DNA of 64,000 bases, taken from contig NZ_JAOAMV010000001.1 of the NCBI RefSeq assembly GCF_025154015.1, forward strand, positions 496,001 to 560,000. The letters are read 5' to 3'. Below the pieces are notes generated by a model that did not search any database, was not told the DNA's origin, and worked only from the letters and a program-made list of their open reading frames with translations. This stretch comes from Tsuneonella litorea. Its GTDB lineage: Bacteria; Pseudomonadota; Alphaproteobacteria; Sphingomonadales; Sphingomonadaceae. A program made the position numbers and the translations under genes. Positions 24,028 through 32,610 of this stretch are shown here, in pieces (position 1 is the first letter of the stretch; each line of letters opens with the position of its first letter).

Positions 24028-25364
24028 CAGTTGCGGCGGGCCATCGCGCTCGGCGTCGTCCGCCGCAAGGTGTCTAGGGCGTAGGTGAGCTGGAAATCCT
24101 CGATGCCCTTTTCCTTGAGCTGATCGGCCGTCATCTGGAACCGCGGATCGTCCTTGCGGTCCTTTTCGAGTTCCTCGTCCTTGAGCGCCGCCTCGTTGAC
24201 GAGGTGGCCGCGCAGGTCGGATTCGCGCAGGCGGAACTTCTCGCGCTTGGCGAGGTCGGGATCGGACAGCTGCGGCACCTGGATGTCGGGGGTGATCCCG
24301 CCCTCCTGCACCGAGTGGCCCGAGGGGGTGTAATAGCGCGCCGTCGTCAGCTTGAGCGCCGCGGTCCGGCCCAGCGGCAGCAGGGTCTGGACGCTGCCCT
24401 TGCCGAAGCTGCGTTCGCCCATCACGACCGCCCGCCGCTGGTCCTGCAGCGCGCCGGCGACGATCTCGCTCGCCGAGGCCGAGCCGGCGTCGATCAGCAC
24501 GATCACCGGCACGCCCTTGGCCATGTCGCCGCGGAACACGCTCTCGGCATTGTAGACGAGAGATTCGCCCTTCGCCCGGCCGCGCTGCGACACGATCTGT
24601 CCCTTCTCGAGGAACAGGTCGGACAGCGCCACCGCCTCGTCGAGCGATCCGCCGGGGTTCTGGCGCAGGTCGAGGACGAGGCCGTTGACCCGGCCCGCCG
24701 CCTGCTTCTTCAGCTCGTTCCACGACTTGAGCACGTCGGCGCCCACGTCGCGGCTGAACTCGTTGACCGAGATGTAGCCGATGTTCCCCGCCTCGAGCTT
24801 GTGGGTGACCGGCTCGAGCTCGATCACGCCGCGGGTGACGGTCACGTCGAAGGGCTCCTCGCGGCCGGCGCGGAAGATCGTCAGCCGGATGGTCGAGCCC
24901 GCCGGTCCGCGCATCTTGGCGACCGCGTCGTCGAGCTCGCCGCCGTAGATCAGCTTGCCGTCGAGGTGGGTGATGTAGTCGCCGGCCTTGATCCCGACCT
25001 TGTCCGCCGGGCTGCCCTTGAACGGCGAGACGACCTTCACCGCGCCGTCGTCCATCACGACCGACAGGCCGAGGCCCGAATAGTTGCCGTCGATCATCGT
25101 CTCGAGCCGCTGGAGGTCGCCGCCGTCGAGATAGGCCGAGTGCGGGTCGAGACTGGCGAGCATCCCGTCGATCGCGCCGCGGATCAGCTTGTCGTCTTCG
25201 ACCGGCTCGACATAGCTCGCCTTGATGCGCTGGTAGACCGCGAACAGCTTGGCGAATTCGGGACCCGCCCGGCCGTCGACCTGGGCGAGGCCCGCGGTGG
25301 TCGCGGGTATCAGCGCGATCGCGCTGACCAGGGCGGCGGAACGGACGATGGCGGCGAGTTTCAT
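24027..25364 (-). CDS. ctpA: C-terminal processing peptidase, S41 family
   Basis: A 445-residue periplasmic serine protease. A signal peptide (about residues 1-27, ending TTAGLAQ) is followed by an N-terminal helical part, a PDZ domain (NYSGLGLSVVMDDGAVKVVS to about residue 180) and the S41 catalytic core. The nucleophile Ser lies in IDAGSASASEIVAGAL and the base Lys in GERSFGKGSVQTLLPL, both at the expected spacing. The C-terminal 60 residues are charged. CtpA enzymes trim periplasmic and cell-wall enzymes, which fits the EnvC-like gene immediately upstream. The ATG begins the signal peptide and lies 117 bases after the EnvC-like stop. Confidence 0.94.
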   Translation of the reverse strand: MKLAAIVRSAALVSAIALIPATTAGLAQVDGRAGPEFAKLFAVYQRIKASYVEPVEDDKLIRGAIDGMLASLDPHSAYLDGGDLQRLETMIDGNYSGLGLSVVMDDGAVKVVSPFKGSPADKVGIKAGDYITHLDGKLIYGGELDDAVAKMRGPAGSTIRLTIFRAGREEPFDVTVTRGVIELEPVTHKLEAGNIGYISVNEFSRDVGADVLKSWNELKKQAAGRVNGLVLDLRQNPGGSLDEAVALSDLFLEKGQIVSQRGRAKGESLVYNAESVFRGDMAKGVPVIVLIDAGSASASEIVAGALQDQRRAVVMGERSFGKGSVQTLLPLGRTAALKLTTARYYTPSGHSVQEGGITPDIQVPQLSDPDLAKREKFRLRESDLRGHLVNEAALKDEELEKDRKDDPRFQMTADQLKEKGIEDFQLTYALDTLRRTTPSAMARRN

Positions 25365-25481
25365 GTAACGGCGATCCTCGAGTGACTTTGCCCGCTTGTA
25401 TCGCGCGGCGGGCGTTAACGCCAGATGAGGCGGCGCGCGCGATCGCGGCGTCCCGCGGCGGGACCGGGCCGCACGGCGCGG

Positions 25482-26690
25482 TCAGCGCAGGAAATCGACC
25501 GGGTTGACCGGCTCTCCGGCCCGGCGAAGCTCGAACCCCACGACCGGGCGGCCTGCGCCCGCCACCCCGAGCGTAGCCCCTGCGACGAGGGTATCGCCGA
25601 CCGCGACGTCGACCCGCGCGAGGCCGGTGACGAGGCTGGTGAAGCCGCCGGCGTGTTCGACGATGACGATCCGGTCGAACCCGCGAAACGGCCCGGCGAA
25701 GGCGACCCGGCCGGCGGCGGGAGCGACGACCAGGGCGCCTGCGGCGGGGGCGAGCGCGATGCCGTTGGCCAGCCCGCCTGTCCCGGTCGGCTGACCGAAA
25801 CCCGATACGGTGCGCCCGCTTACCGGTAGCTGGAAGGCGGGCGCGCGGGCGGTCGGCGCGGCGTCGGCCGGAGACGCGTCGGCGAGAACCTCGCTCGCCC
25901 CGGGCCGCGGCGGGCGCAGCAGCGGGCCGGGCAAGGCAGCCAGTTGCTGTCGCAGCGTTCCGGCGGCGTCGAGCCGTGCGACGAGCGCGTCGAGGTCACG
26001 CGCCTCCTCCGCCAGCGCCAGCGCCCGTTCCGCCTCGCGCGCCGCGACGCCGCCCACCCGCCGGGAAGCGAGGCGCTGGCGCGTCTCGAGGGTGGCCAGT
26101 CGGGTGCGCCGATCGGCGAGCGCGCGTTCACCGTCTCTCAGCGCGGCATAGGCGGCGCGCGCTTCGGCTTCGACCGCCTGGACGCGGCCCAGTTCGCCGC
26201 GCAGCGCGGCGGTCCGGCGGCGGACTTCGGGCAGGGTCGTTTCCAGCACTGCCCTCAGGTGGACCGTCTCGCGCAGCGATCCCGGCCGCAGCACCGCCAG
26301 CGCGAGCGGGCGGCGAGCGAGTTTCTGTAGGCCCGCGGTCAGCCGGACCAGCGGCCCGCGCCGCTCGGCCAGGCGCTGCTCGATCCGCGCCCGCTCGCTC
26401 CGTGCAAGGGCGATGCGGGCCCGCGCCGCGGCGATCTGGGCCTCGGCCTGCTGGATGCGCGCGGCGACCGCGGCGGCCTCGCGCGCGGTCTTCTCGGCGG
26501 CGGCGCGGGTCGCACGGGCTTCGACCTCGAGCCGGCTCGCCCGTGCGCTCGCGGCACGGGCCTGGGCGCGCGCCTCGGCGAGCGCGGTCCGCGTCTCGCC
26601 CGCGTCGCGGTATCCGCTGCCCAGCTGCGCGAACGCGCTTGCACCCAGCACGAGAGCGGCCATGGCCGGCAGGGCGAAGCGCAGCGTCAT
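25482..26690 (-). CDS. EnvC-like murein hydrolase activator (degenerate M23/LytM)
   Basis: A 402-residue exported protein: an N-terminal signal peptide (ending GASAFA), then about 220 residues of Ala/Arg/Glu coiled coil, a Pro/Ala linker, and a C-terminal LytM fold (FQLPVSGRTVSGFGQP to the end). The zinc motifs of active M23 enzymes are lost. The usual H-x3-D region reads GGLANGIALA, and the H-x-H position reads VVGFELRR. As in E. coli EnvC, this points to an amidase activator rather than a peptidase. Gene order rsfS-rlmH-envC-ctpA is widespread in alphaproteobacteria and supports the call. Confidence 0.88.
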   Translation of the reverse strand: MTLRFALPAMAALVLGASAFAQLGSGYRDAGETRTALAEARAQARAASARASRLEVEARATRAAAEKTAREAAAVAARIQQAEAQIAAARARIALARSERARIEQRLAERRGPLVRLTAGLQKLARRPLALAVLRPGSLRETVHLRAVLETTLPEVRRRTAALRGELGRVQAVEAEARAAYAALRDGERALADRRTRLATLETRQRLASRRVGGVAAREAERALALAEEARDLDALVARLDAAGTLRQQLAALPGPLLRPPRPGASEVLADASPADAAPTARAPAFQLPVSGRTVSGFGQPTGTGGLANGIALAPAAGALVVAPAAGRVAFAGPFRGFDRIVIVEHAGGFTSLVTGLARVDVAVGDTLVAGATLGVAGAGRPVVGFELRRAGEPVNPVDFLR

Positions 26691-26708
26691 CGGCCCCTTC
26701 TAGCGCGA

Positions 26709-27134
26709 TCAGCCGCTGCGATGATAGGGATGGCCCGCGAGGATCGTGGTCGCGCGGTAGAGCTGCTCCATCAGCATCGCGCGGGCCAGCAGGTGCGGCC
26801 AGGTCATCCCGCCCATCGCCAGCAGCAGGTCGGCTGTGCCGCGCTCCGCGTCGGAGTGACCGTCGGCCGCGCCAAGCACGAAGCGCGCCTCGCGCACGCC
26901 TTCGTCGCGCCAGCGGCCGAGGATCGCGGCGAATTCCTCGGAAGACAGGGACCCGCCCCGTTCGTCGAGCAGCACTGTGCGGCAGGGGGTGACCGCGTCG
27001 GGCACCCTGCCACCGGTCTCGGGCAATTCGGTGAGCCTGACCGGCCAGGTCAGCCGCTTTTCGTAGCGGGCCACGAGCTCGGCCTCCGGCGAACGGCCGA
27101 TCTTCCCGCGCGCGATCACGTGCAGCTGGGTCAT
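26709..27134 (-). CDS. rlmH: 23S rRNA pseudouridine-1915 N3-methyltransferase
   Basis: A 141-residue SPOUT methyltransferase that modifies pseudouridine 1915 in helix 69 of 23S rRNA. The C-terminal trefoil-knot sequence is intact: VLGAADGHSD for SAM binding, then LARAMLMEQLYRATTILAGH ending in HPYHRSG. Length is slightly below the E. coli protein (155). It lies 59 bases after rsfS and 18 bases before the EnvC-like gene, all on one strand. Confidence 0.94.
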   Translation of the reverse strand: MTQLHVIARGKIGRSPEAELVARYEKRLTWPVRLTELPETGGRVPDAVTPCRTVLLDERGGSLSSEEFAAILGRWRDEGVREARFVLGAADGHSDAERGTADLLLAMGGMTWPHLLARAMLMEQLYRATTILAGHPYHRSG

Positions 27135-27193
27135 GTGTCTGCGCCCTCACGCGCCGGGCGCGAGGCCGACCCCGCGCGCATTGGCCGTCCGGC

Positions 27194-27616
27194 CTAGGCC
27201 GTGCCGGTGCCCGCGACCTTCTCGTCGCCGAAGCCCCACATCCGTTCGAGGTTGTAGAAGCTGCGCACCTCGGGCCGGAACAGGTGGACGACGACGTCGC
27301 CGGCATCGATCAGCACCCAGTCGGCGGCGGGCAGACCCTCGACGCGGGCCGGCCCGAACCCCTCGGCCTTGACCTTCTCGGCAAGCTTCTGCGCCATCGC
27401 GGCGACCTGCCGCGTCGAGCGGCCCGAGGCAATCACCATGTGATCTGCGATCGAGCTCTTGCCGGCGAGCGGGATCGAGACGAGGTCCTGCGCCTGGTCG
27501 TCGTCGAGCTGGGCGAGGACGAGCGCGTGGAGCCGATCTGCGGGTTTATCGGATTGCGTCACCGGGCCTCCGGGTGAAACGCCGGCGGCGGCCGGCAGGG
27601 AATGCGCCTGTTGCAT
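27194..27616 (-). CDS. rsfS: Ribosomal silencing factor RsfS
   Basis: A 140-residue RsfS/Iojap protein that binds uL14 and blocks subunit joining in slow growth. The conserved core starts near residue 25: LVLAQLDDDQAQDLVSIPLA, SSIADHMVIASGRSTRQVAA, ADWVLIDAGDVVVHLF, then PEVRSFYNLERMWG. The first 25 residues are variable. The chosen ATG gives MQQAHSL. The frame extends further upstream without conserved sequence. It is first in the rsfS-rlmH-EnvC run and is separated from nadD, its usual partner, by galE. Confidence 0.93.
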   Translation of the reverse strand: MQQAHSLPAAAGVSPGGPVTQSDKPADRLHALVLAQLDDDQAQDLVSIPLAGKSSIADHMVIASGRSTRQVAAMAQKLAEKVKAEGFGPARVEGLPAADWVLIDAGDVVVHLFRPEVRSFYNLERMWGFGDEKVAGTGTA

Positions 27617-28003
27617 AGGCGTTGGACAAGCTCCTTCGATGGGAAAGACAACGGCACGAGGGCACCAACGCGCGTCATTCGGGCGGAGTTTCCTCCGGCG
27701 TGCGGAACGATTTGCGATGAGCACCGGGGAGCGGCGCGGCCTGAAGGCTGGCATTCCGGCGCGGGGCCGGAAGACTGTCGACAATCCAACGCGTCAGCAC
27801 GTGCGGCCGATGCACTCCCGTTGCCCGCGGTTACCGGATGGACCGGGCGGAGGCGGGCGCTCCGCCGGGCAGGTCCATGATAGCTTGCCCGCGCCCGCGC
27901 TGCAACGACCATCGCGGCCCATTGCCCGCGGCCGCCTTGCGCCGCCGCCAGGCGGCTGCGATAGGACGCCCGATTGCCGAGGCCAGCGGACGGGGCGAAG
28001 ATC
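27617..28003. other. Divergent intergenic region between rsfS and galE
   Basis: A 387-base region that must hold promoters for rsfS (-) and galE (+). It is rich in G/C hairpins (for example near 27840-27880 and 27940-27965). I see no protein I can support and no clear -35/-10 pair. Confidence 0.5.
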
Positions 28004-29038
28004 ATGAGCGGACCATCTGAAGGCCCGGGGGCGTGCCCGGTGCTCGTCACCGGCGGCGCGGGCTACATCGGCAGCCACGCCGTCCTCGCGCTGCGCGACG
28101 CGGGCTATCCTGTCGCGGTCATCGACAACCTGACCACCGGCTTTCGCTTCGCGGTGCCCGAAGACATGCCCTTCTACGAGGGCGACATCGCGGACGCTGC
28201 GCTGCTCGCCCGCATCTTCGCCGCGCACGGCATGGGCGACGGCGTGGGCGCGGTGATGCACTTCGCGGGTTCGATCGTGGTCCCCGAATCGGTCGAGAAC
28301 CCGCTGAAATACTACCACAACAACACCGCCAAGAGCCGCGCGCTGATCGAAGCAGCGGTGAAGGCGGGGGTCCCGCATTTCATCTTTTCGAGCACCGCGG
28401 CGACCTATGGCGTCCCCGAGGTCGAGCGGGTCGGCGAGGATTGCCCGCAGGTGCCGATCAACCCCTATGGCTGGTCGAAGCTGATGACCGAGCGGATGCT
28501 CGCCGACACCGCATTCGCGCACGCGCTCAACTACTGTGCGCTGCGCTACTTCAACGTCGCGGGTGCCGACCCGCAGGGGCGCAGCGGGCAATCGACCGCC
28601 GGCGCAACGCACCTGATCAAGGTCGCGGTGGAAGCGGCGCTGGGCAAGCGCGACCACGTGGCGGTGTTCGGCACCGATTACGACACCCCCGACGGCACCG
28701 GCGTGCGCGACTATATCCACGTGTCCGATCTTGCCGCGGCGCACGTGCTCGCTCTGGAGGCGCTGGTCGCGGATCCCGGGCGCTCGCTGCAGATGAACTG
28801 CGGATACGGGCGCGGGTTCTCGGTGATGGAGGTGCTCGACGCGGTCGACCGGGTGACCAACACGCCGATCGAGCGCCGGATCGGGCCGCGCCGCGCGGGC
28901 GATCCCGGCTGCCTCGTATCGGACAACGCGCGGATCAGGGCGACCCTGCCGTGGGAGCCGCGCTACGCCGATCTCGACACGATCGTGCGTCACGCGCTCG
29001 CCTGGGAGCGCAAGCTCGACGCGATTCACCGCGGCTAG
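28004..29038 (+). CDS. galE: UDP-glucose 4-epimerase
   Basis: A 344-residue extended SDR interconverting UDP-glucose and UDP-galactose. Motifs are VLVTGGAGYIGSHAVLAL, MHFAGSIVVPESVENPLKYY, FSSTAATYG with the catalytic Ser, NPYGWSKLM with YxxxK, and ALRYFNVAGADPQGRSGQ. Length is normal. The start is the ATG giving MSGPSEG. A 10-codon longer frame exists. It is alone on the + strand between rsfS and nadD, and its last four bases overlap the nadD stop. It may feed the polysaccharide locus 6 kb to the left. Confidence 0.93.
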   Translation: MSGPSEGPGACPVLVTGGAGYIGSHAVLALRDAGYPVAVIDNLTTGFRFAVPEDMPFYEGDIADAALLARIFAAHGMGDGVGAVMHFAGSIVVPESVENPLKYYHNNTAKSRALIEAAVKAGVPHFIFSSTAATYGVPEVERVGEDCPQVPINPYGWSKLMTERMLADTAFAHALNYCALRYFNVAGADPQGRSGQSTAGATHLIKVAVEAALGKRDHVAVFGTDYDTPDGTGVRDYIHVSDLAAAHVLALEALVADPGRSLQMNCGYGRGFSVMEVLDAVDRVTNTPIERRIGPRRAGDPGCLVSDNARIRATLPWEPRYADLDTIVRHALAWERKLDAIHRG

Positions 29039-29685
29039 TCGATCCGCCGCCCGGTGACGCCATCACGCGGGTGCCGCCCCGCATACCGCTCCGCCCAGTC
29101 GGGATCAGCCCGGCGCAGCGCGGTGGCAGATATCGGGTCGGGATCGTAGCGCAGCCAGACCAGTGCGGGCGGCGCGGCCTGCCCCTTGCGAAACCCCGCG
29201 GACGAAACGCGATGGCGCCGCAGCCATGCCATCGCCGGGCTGGTGAAGGCCCTTGCCTGGTAGCCGGGTCGCGCGAACACCGCGATCGGCACCAGCCGGG
29301 CGATCGCGCGCCAGTCCTTCCACCGGTGGAACTGCGCCAGGTTGTCCGCGCCCATGATCCACACGAACCGTCGACGCGGGTAGCGCCGCAAGAGCGCCCG
29401 CAGCGTGTCGATGGTATAGCGCGTGCCGAGTTCGCGCTCGATCGCGGTGACCCGGATCGGTGCGCGGCGCGCGGCCGCCTTCGCCGAGGCCACGCGGACA
29501 GGCAGCGAAGCCATGTCCCTGCCCGACTTCAGGGGGTTGCCGGGCGACACCAGCCACCAGACCGAGTTGAGGCCCAGCCGGTCGATCGCGGCGAGGCTGA
29601 TGCGGCGGTGCCCCCGGTGCGCGGGGTTGAAGCTGCCTCCCAGCAGGCCGGTCGCCCGCCCCTTGCGCGTCGCGCGGCCCGGCAT
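29035..29685 (-). CDS. nadD: Nicotinate-nucleotide adenylyltransferase
   Basis: A 216-residue enzyme that adenylates nicotinate mononucleotide in NAD synthesis. It has the nucleotidyltransferase loop LLGGSFNPAHRGHRRIS, VWWLVSPGNPLK, FVWIMGADNLAQFHRWKDW and the C-terminal ISATALR motif (ISSTxIR in relatives). It starts 3 bases after the aldo/keto reductase stop, in an operon running proA, small membrane protein, aldo/keto reductase, nadD. Confidence 0.94.
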   Translation of the reverse strand: MPGRATRKGRATGLLGGSFNPAHRGHRRISLAAIDRLGLNSVWWLVSPGNPLKSGRDMASLPVRVASAKAAARRAPIRVTAIERELGTRYTIDTLRALLRRYPRRRFVWIMGADNLAQFHRWKDWRAIARLVPIAVFARPGYQARAFTSPAMAWLRRHRVSSAGFRKGQAAPPALVWLRYDPDPISATALRRADPDWAERYAGRHPRDGVTGRRID

Positions 29686-29688
29686 CCG

Positions 29689-30750
29689 TCAGCCGGGCTG
29701 GCGGCGCGGCGAGACCTTCTCGTCGCGGTAGCTTCCCTGCCGCGCGAGCATCCAGCCCGGGTATTCGGGCGGCAGGCGGCTGACCTTGTGCAGCGCCTTC
29801 AGATCGTCCGCGGTGAAGGTGACATCGCAGGCACCGATGTTGTCGGCCAGCTGGTCTTCGCGCTTGGCTCCGACGATCACGGTCGAGACCGCTGGCTGGT
29901 AGAGCAGCCACGCCAGCGCGAGCTGCGCCACCGTCTTGCCCTTGGCCTCGGCCATCGCGCGCAGCGCGTCGATCACGGCCCATCCCCGGTCGGAGTCGAC
30001 ATAGGGAAAATCGAACTGTGCCCGGCGCCCGTCGCCCTCGCTCCTGTCGTCCTGCCCCCGCGTATACTTGCCGCTGAGCAGTCCGCCGGCGAGCGGCGAC
30101 CAGACCATCAGGCCCACGCCTTCGCTCTGCAGCATCGGAATGATCTCGCGCTCGAGGTCGCGGCCGGCGATCGTGTAGTAGGCCTGGAGCGAGGCGAACT
30201 TCTCGATTCCCAGCCGCTCCGACAGGCCGAGCGCCTTCATCACCTGCCACGCCGCCCAATTCGACACACCGATGTACCGCGCGCGGCCGCTGCGCACGAT
30301 GTCCTCCATCGCGCGCAACGCCTCTTCCATCGGGGTCTGCGAATCCCACCCGTGGATCTGGTAGAGGTCCACGTGATCGACCCCCAGCCGCTCAAGGCTC
30401 GCGTCGATCTGGTTCATGAGGTGGTAGCGGCTGACCCCGGCATCGTTGGGTCCTTCGCCCATCGAACCCATCGCCTTGGTCGCGATCACGACATCGGAGC
30501 GCCGGATGCCGAGGTCCTTCAGCGCCTGCCCGGTGAACCGTTCGGACTGGCCGCGGGTGTAGACGTTGGCGGTGTCGAGGAAGTTGATCCCCGCATCGAG
30601 CGCCTGTTTGACCAGCGCGGTCGACGCGGGCTGGTCGAGCCCCGCCACCGCGGCGAACATCCCGGGATCGGTCCCGAACGTCATCGTGCCGAGGCACAGT
30701 TCGGACACGATCAGGCCGGTCGAGCCGAGCCGGTTGTAGCGCATGGTCAT
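29689..30750 (-). CDS. Aldo/keto reductase
   Basis: A 353-residue NADPH-dependent oxidoreductase of the AKR superfamily. The catalytic tetrad can be seen: Asp and Tyr in NFLDTANVYTRGQSERF, Lys in VVIATKAMGSMG, and His in VDLYQIHGWDSQTP. WSPLAGGLLSGKYTRG and the TVIVGAKREDQLADNIGA cofactor motif are characteristic of the YdjG/PdxI-like branch. Substrate is unknown. The start overlaps the preceding stop (ATGA), and nadD follows after 3 bases. An ATG two codons downstream is an alternative start. Confidence 0.92.
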   Translation of the reverse strand: MTMRYNRLGSTGLIVSELCLGTMTFGTDPGMFAAVAGLDQPASTALVKQALDAGINFLDTANVYTRGQSERFTGQALKDLGIRRSDVVIATKAMGSMGEGPNDAGVSRYHLMNQIDASLERLGVDHVDLYQIHGWDSQTPMEEALRAMEDIVRSGRARYIGVSNWAAWQVMKALGLSERLGIEKFASLQAYYTIAGRDLEREIIPMLQSEGVGLMVWSPLAGGLLSGKYTRGQDDRSEGDGRRAQFDFPYVDSDRGWAVIDALRAMAEAKGKTVAQLALAWLLYQPAVSTVIVGAKREDQLADNIGACDVTFTADDLKALHKVSRLPPEYPGWMLARQGSYRDEKVSPRRQPG

Positions 30751-31025
30751 TTGCCCGCGGCCAGCATTTCCTTGATCTGCTCGCGGTAGAGCATCGAGCC
30801 CGCGGTGCACATCGCGGTCCCCGCGACCAGCCCGCCGAGGAACCCTGCCGCGGCGCCGAACCCGGCGCCGGCGGCGCCCATGACCGCGCCCGCGCCGCCG
30901 ACCGACAGGCCGGTGGTCTTCGCGCACCGCTTGGCGAGCTCGAAGACCGACTGCTGTTCGTCGTACGAATAGAAGCCGAGCTTCACGATCTCTTTCTGAA
31001 AATCCCGAAAATCCATTTCAGCCAT
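30747..31025 (-). CDS. Small glycine-rich membrane protein of unknown function
   Basis: A 92-residue protein with an acidic and aromatic N-terminus (MAEMDFRDFQKEIVKLGFYS), a central hydrophobic Gly/Ala-zipper region (about residues 38-75, two possible spans), and a short charged tail. Nothing identifies a function. It sits 79 bases after proA and its stop overlaps the aldo/keto reductase start by 4 bases, so it is probably translated. I chose the ATG of MAEMDF over a frame start 8 codons upstream. Confidence 0.7.
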   Translation of the reverse strand: MAEMDFRDFQKEIVKLGFYSYDEQQSVFELAKRCAKTTGLSVGGAGAVMGAAGAGFGAAAGFLGGLVAGTAMCTAGSMLYREQIKEMLAAGK

Positions 31026-31104
31026 GAAACCACCCCATGATCGCGGCACCGAGAGGTGAACGGTCCGTCACCGCGGGCGGCCTGTCAAGCATACCGATGG
31101 CCGG

Positions 31105-32376
31105 TCAGCCGCGCACCTGCCCGGTTCCCTTCACCAGCCACTTGTAGGTCGTCAGCCCTTCGAGCGCGACCGGACCGCGGGCGTGGAGACGCCCGGTGGC
31201 GATGCCGATCTCCGCGCCGAGGCCGAACTCGCCGCCGTCGGCGAACTGCGACGAGGCGTTGTGCATCACGATCGCCGAATCGACTTCGCGCAGGAAGCGT
31301 TCGGCCACGTCCGCGTCTTCGGTGACGATCGCGTCGGTGTGGTGCGATCCGTGCGCGGCGATGTGCGCCATCGCCTCGTCCGGCCCGTCGACGACCGCGA
31401 CCGACAGGACCGCGTCGAGATACTCGGTATCCCAGTCCGCGTCGTCGGCCGGCGTCACCCGCGGGTCGATCGCCTGCGCCCGCGCGTCGCCGCGCACCGC
31501 GCAGCCCGCGTCGACGAGGTCGCCGACGATGGCGGGGGACCCGGGAAACGCGGCGTCGAGGAGCAGGGTCTCCATCGCCCCGCAGATGCCCGTCCGCCGC
31601 ATCTTGGCGTCGAGCGCGATCCGGCGCGCCTTGTCCGGGTCTGCGGCGGCGTGGACGTAAGTGTGATTGATCCCGTCGAGGTGCGCGAGCACGGGAACGC
31701 GCGCGTCGGCCTGCACCCGCGCGACGAGGCCCTTGCCCCCGCGCGGGACGATCATGTCGATCAGCCCCGCCGCCGCGAGCATCGCGCCCACGGCGGCGCG
31801 GTCCTGGGTCGGCAGGAGCTGGATCGCCTCGCCGGGCAGTCCCGCGCTCTCCAGGCCACGCACCATCGCCGCGTGGATCGCTCGGTTGGACCGCACCGCC
31901 TCGCTGCCGCCCCGCAGGATGGCGGCATTGCCGACCCGCACGCACAGCGCGGCCGCATCGGCCGTCACGTTGGGGCGGCTTTCGTAGATGATCCCTATGA
32001 GCCCGATGGGGATGCGCACGCGCTCGAGCACGAGGCCGTTGGGCCGCGTGTCGCGCGAGATCGCCTGCCCGACCGGGTCGGGCAAGGCGGCGACCGCGGC
32101 GACCGCAGCGGCTATGCCCTCCAGCCGGTCCGCGTCGAGCCGCAGCCGGTCGAGCATGGCGGGGGTCAGCCCCGCGGCCTCTCCCGCGGCCACGTCCTCT
32201 GCATTCGCCGCCAGAATGACCGGCGCATCGGACCGGAGGGCGTCCGCCGCAGCCTCGAGCGCGCGGGCGCGCTCGCACGAATCGCTGCGCGCCAGCCTGC
32301 GCTGGGCCAGCCGGCCGGCACCGGCCAGCCGGTCGATCAGCGCGGCCGCGTCGCGGGAGGGTTCGTCGAGGGCCAT
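31105..32376 (-). CDS. proA: Gamma-glutamyl phosphate reductase
   Basis: A 423-residue aldehyde-dehydrogenase-fold enzyme that reduces gamma-glutamyl phosphate to the semialdehyde in proline synthesis. The segments [32 protein letters not shown] and [10 protein letters not shown] are diagnostic. The catalytic Cys lies in [14 protein letters not shown], and the C-terminal [18 protein letters not shown] and [13 protein letters not shown] are intact. The proB partner is not in the window. proA leads the minus-strand run ending in nadD and is divergent from the M23-bactofilin pair. Confidence 0.95.
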   Translation of the reverse strand: MALDEPSRDAAALIDRLAGAGRLAQRRLARSDSCERARALEAAADALRSDAPVILAANAEDVAAGEAAGLTPAMLDRLRLDADRLEGIAAAVAAVAALPDPVGQAISRDTRPNGLVLERVRIPIGLIGIIYESRPNVTADAAALCVRVGNAAILRGGSEAVRSNRAIHAAMVRGLESAGLPGEAIQLLPTQDRAAVGAMLAAAGLIDMIVPRGGKGLVARVQADARVPVLAHLDGINHTYVHAAADPDKARRIALDAKMRRTGICGAMETLLLDAAFPGSPAIVGDLVDAGCAVRGDARAQAIDPRVTPADDADWDTEYLDAVLSVAVVDGPDEAMAHIAAHGSHHTDAIVTEDADVAERFLREVDSAIVMHNASSQFADGGEFGLGAEIGIATGRLHARGPVALEGLTTYKWLVKGTGQVRG

Positions 32377-32508
32377 TGGCCCCCTCTAACACCACGCCGC
32401 GCAAGGACCAGCCAGTAAAACCGGGCGCGGCGCAACTCGCGGGAGCCGGGTCTGTTCCCGCGCTGGGAAGATAATTTCGCTGTTTGAGAACGTTTCGTCC
32501 CGCGACTC

Positions 32509-32538
32509 TAACGACTCGCCCCGAGAGTTAACGAGTCG
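32509..32538. repeat. Pair of 10-bp near-identical direct repeats upstream of the M23 gene
   Basis: TAACGACTCG and TAACGAGTCG occur 20 bases apart (one mismatch), about 70-100 bases before the M23 start and 130-170 bases from the divergent proA start. The spacing of about two helical turns is the kind expected of paired half-sites for a regulator, but no factor is assigned. Confidence 0.4.
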
Positions 32539-32610
32539 ATTCGACCGCCCCGACCTTGTTTGCTAGCCGCCCTGACGGGATAAGAACGGGACATAGGGGT
32601 CGTACCTCAC

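Noticed and set aside
24027-24723. Extended dsbB frame reaching into ctpA
   Set aside because: The extension is antisense-free but out of frame with ctpA and Arg/Gly-rich; DsbB conservation begins at the ATG overlapping the ctpA stop.
28033-30789. A 918-codon + strand frame covering galE, nadD and the aldo/keto reductase
   Set aside because: It runs in the wrong frame over galE and antisense to the other two genes. The translation is Arg/Pro/Gly-rich and matches nothing.
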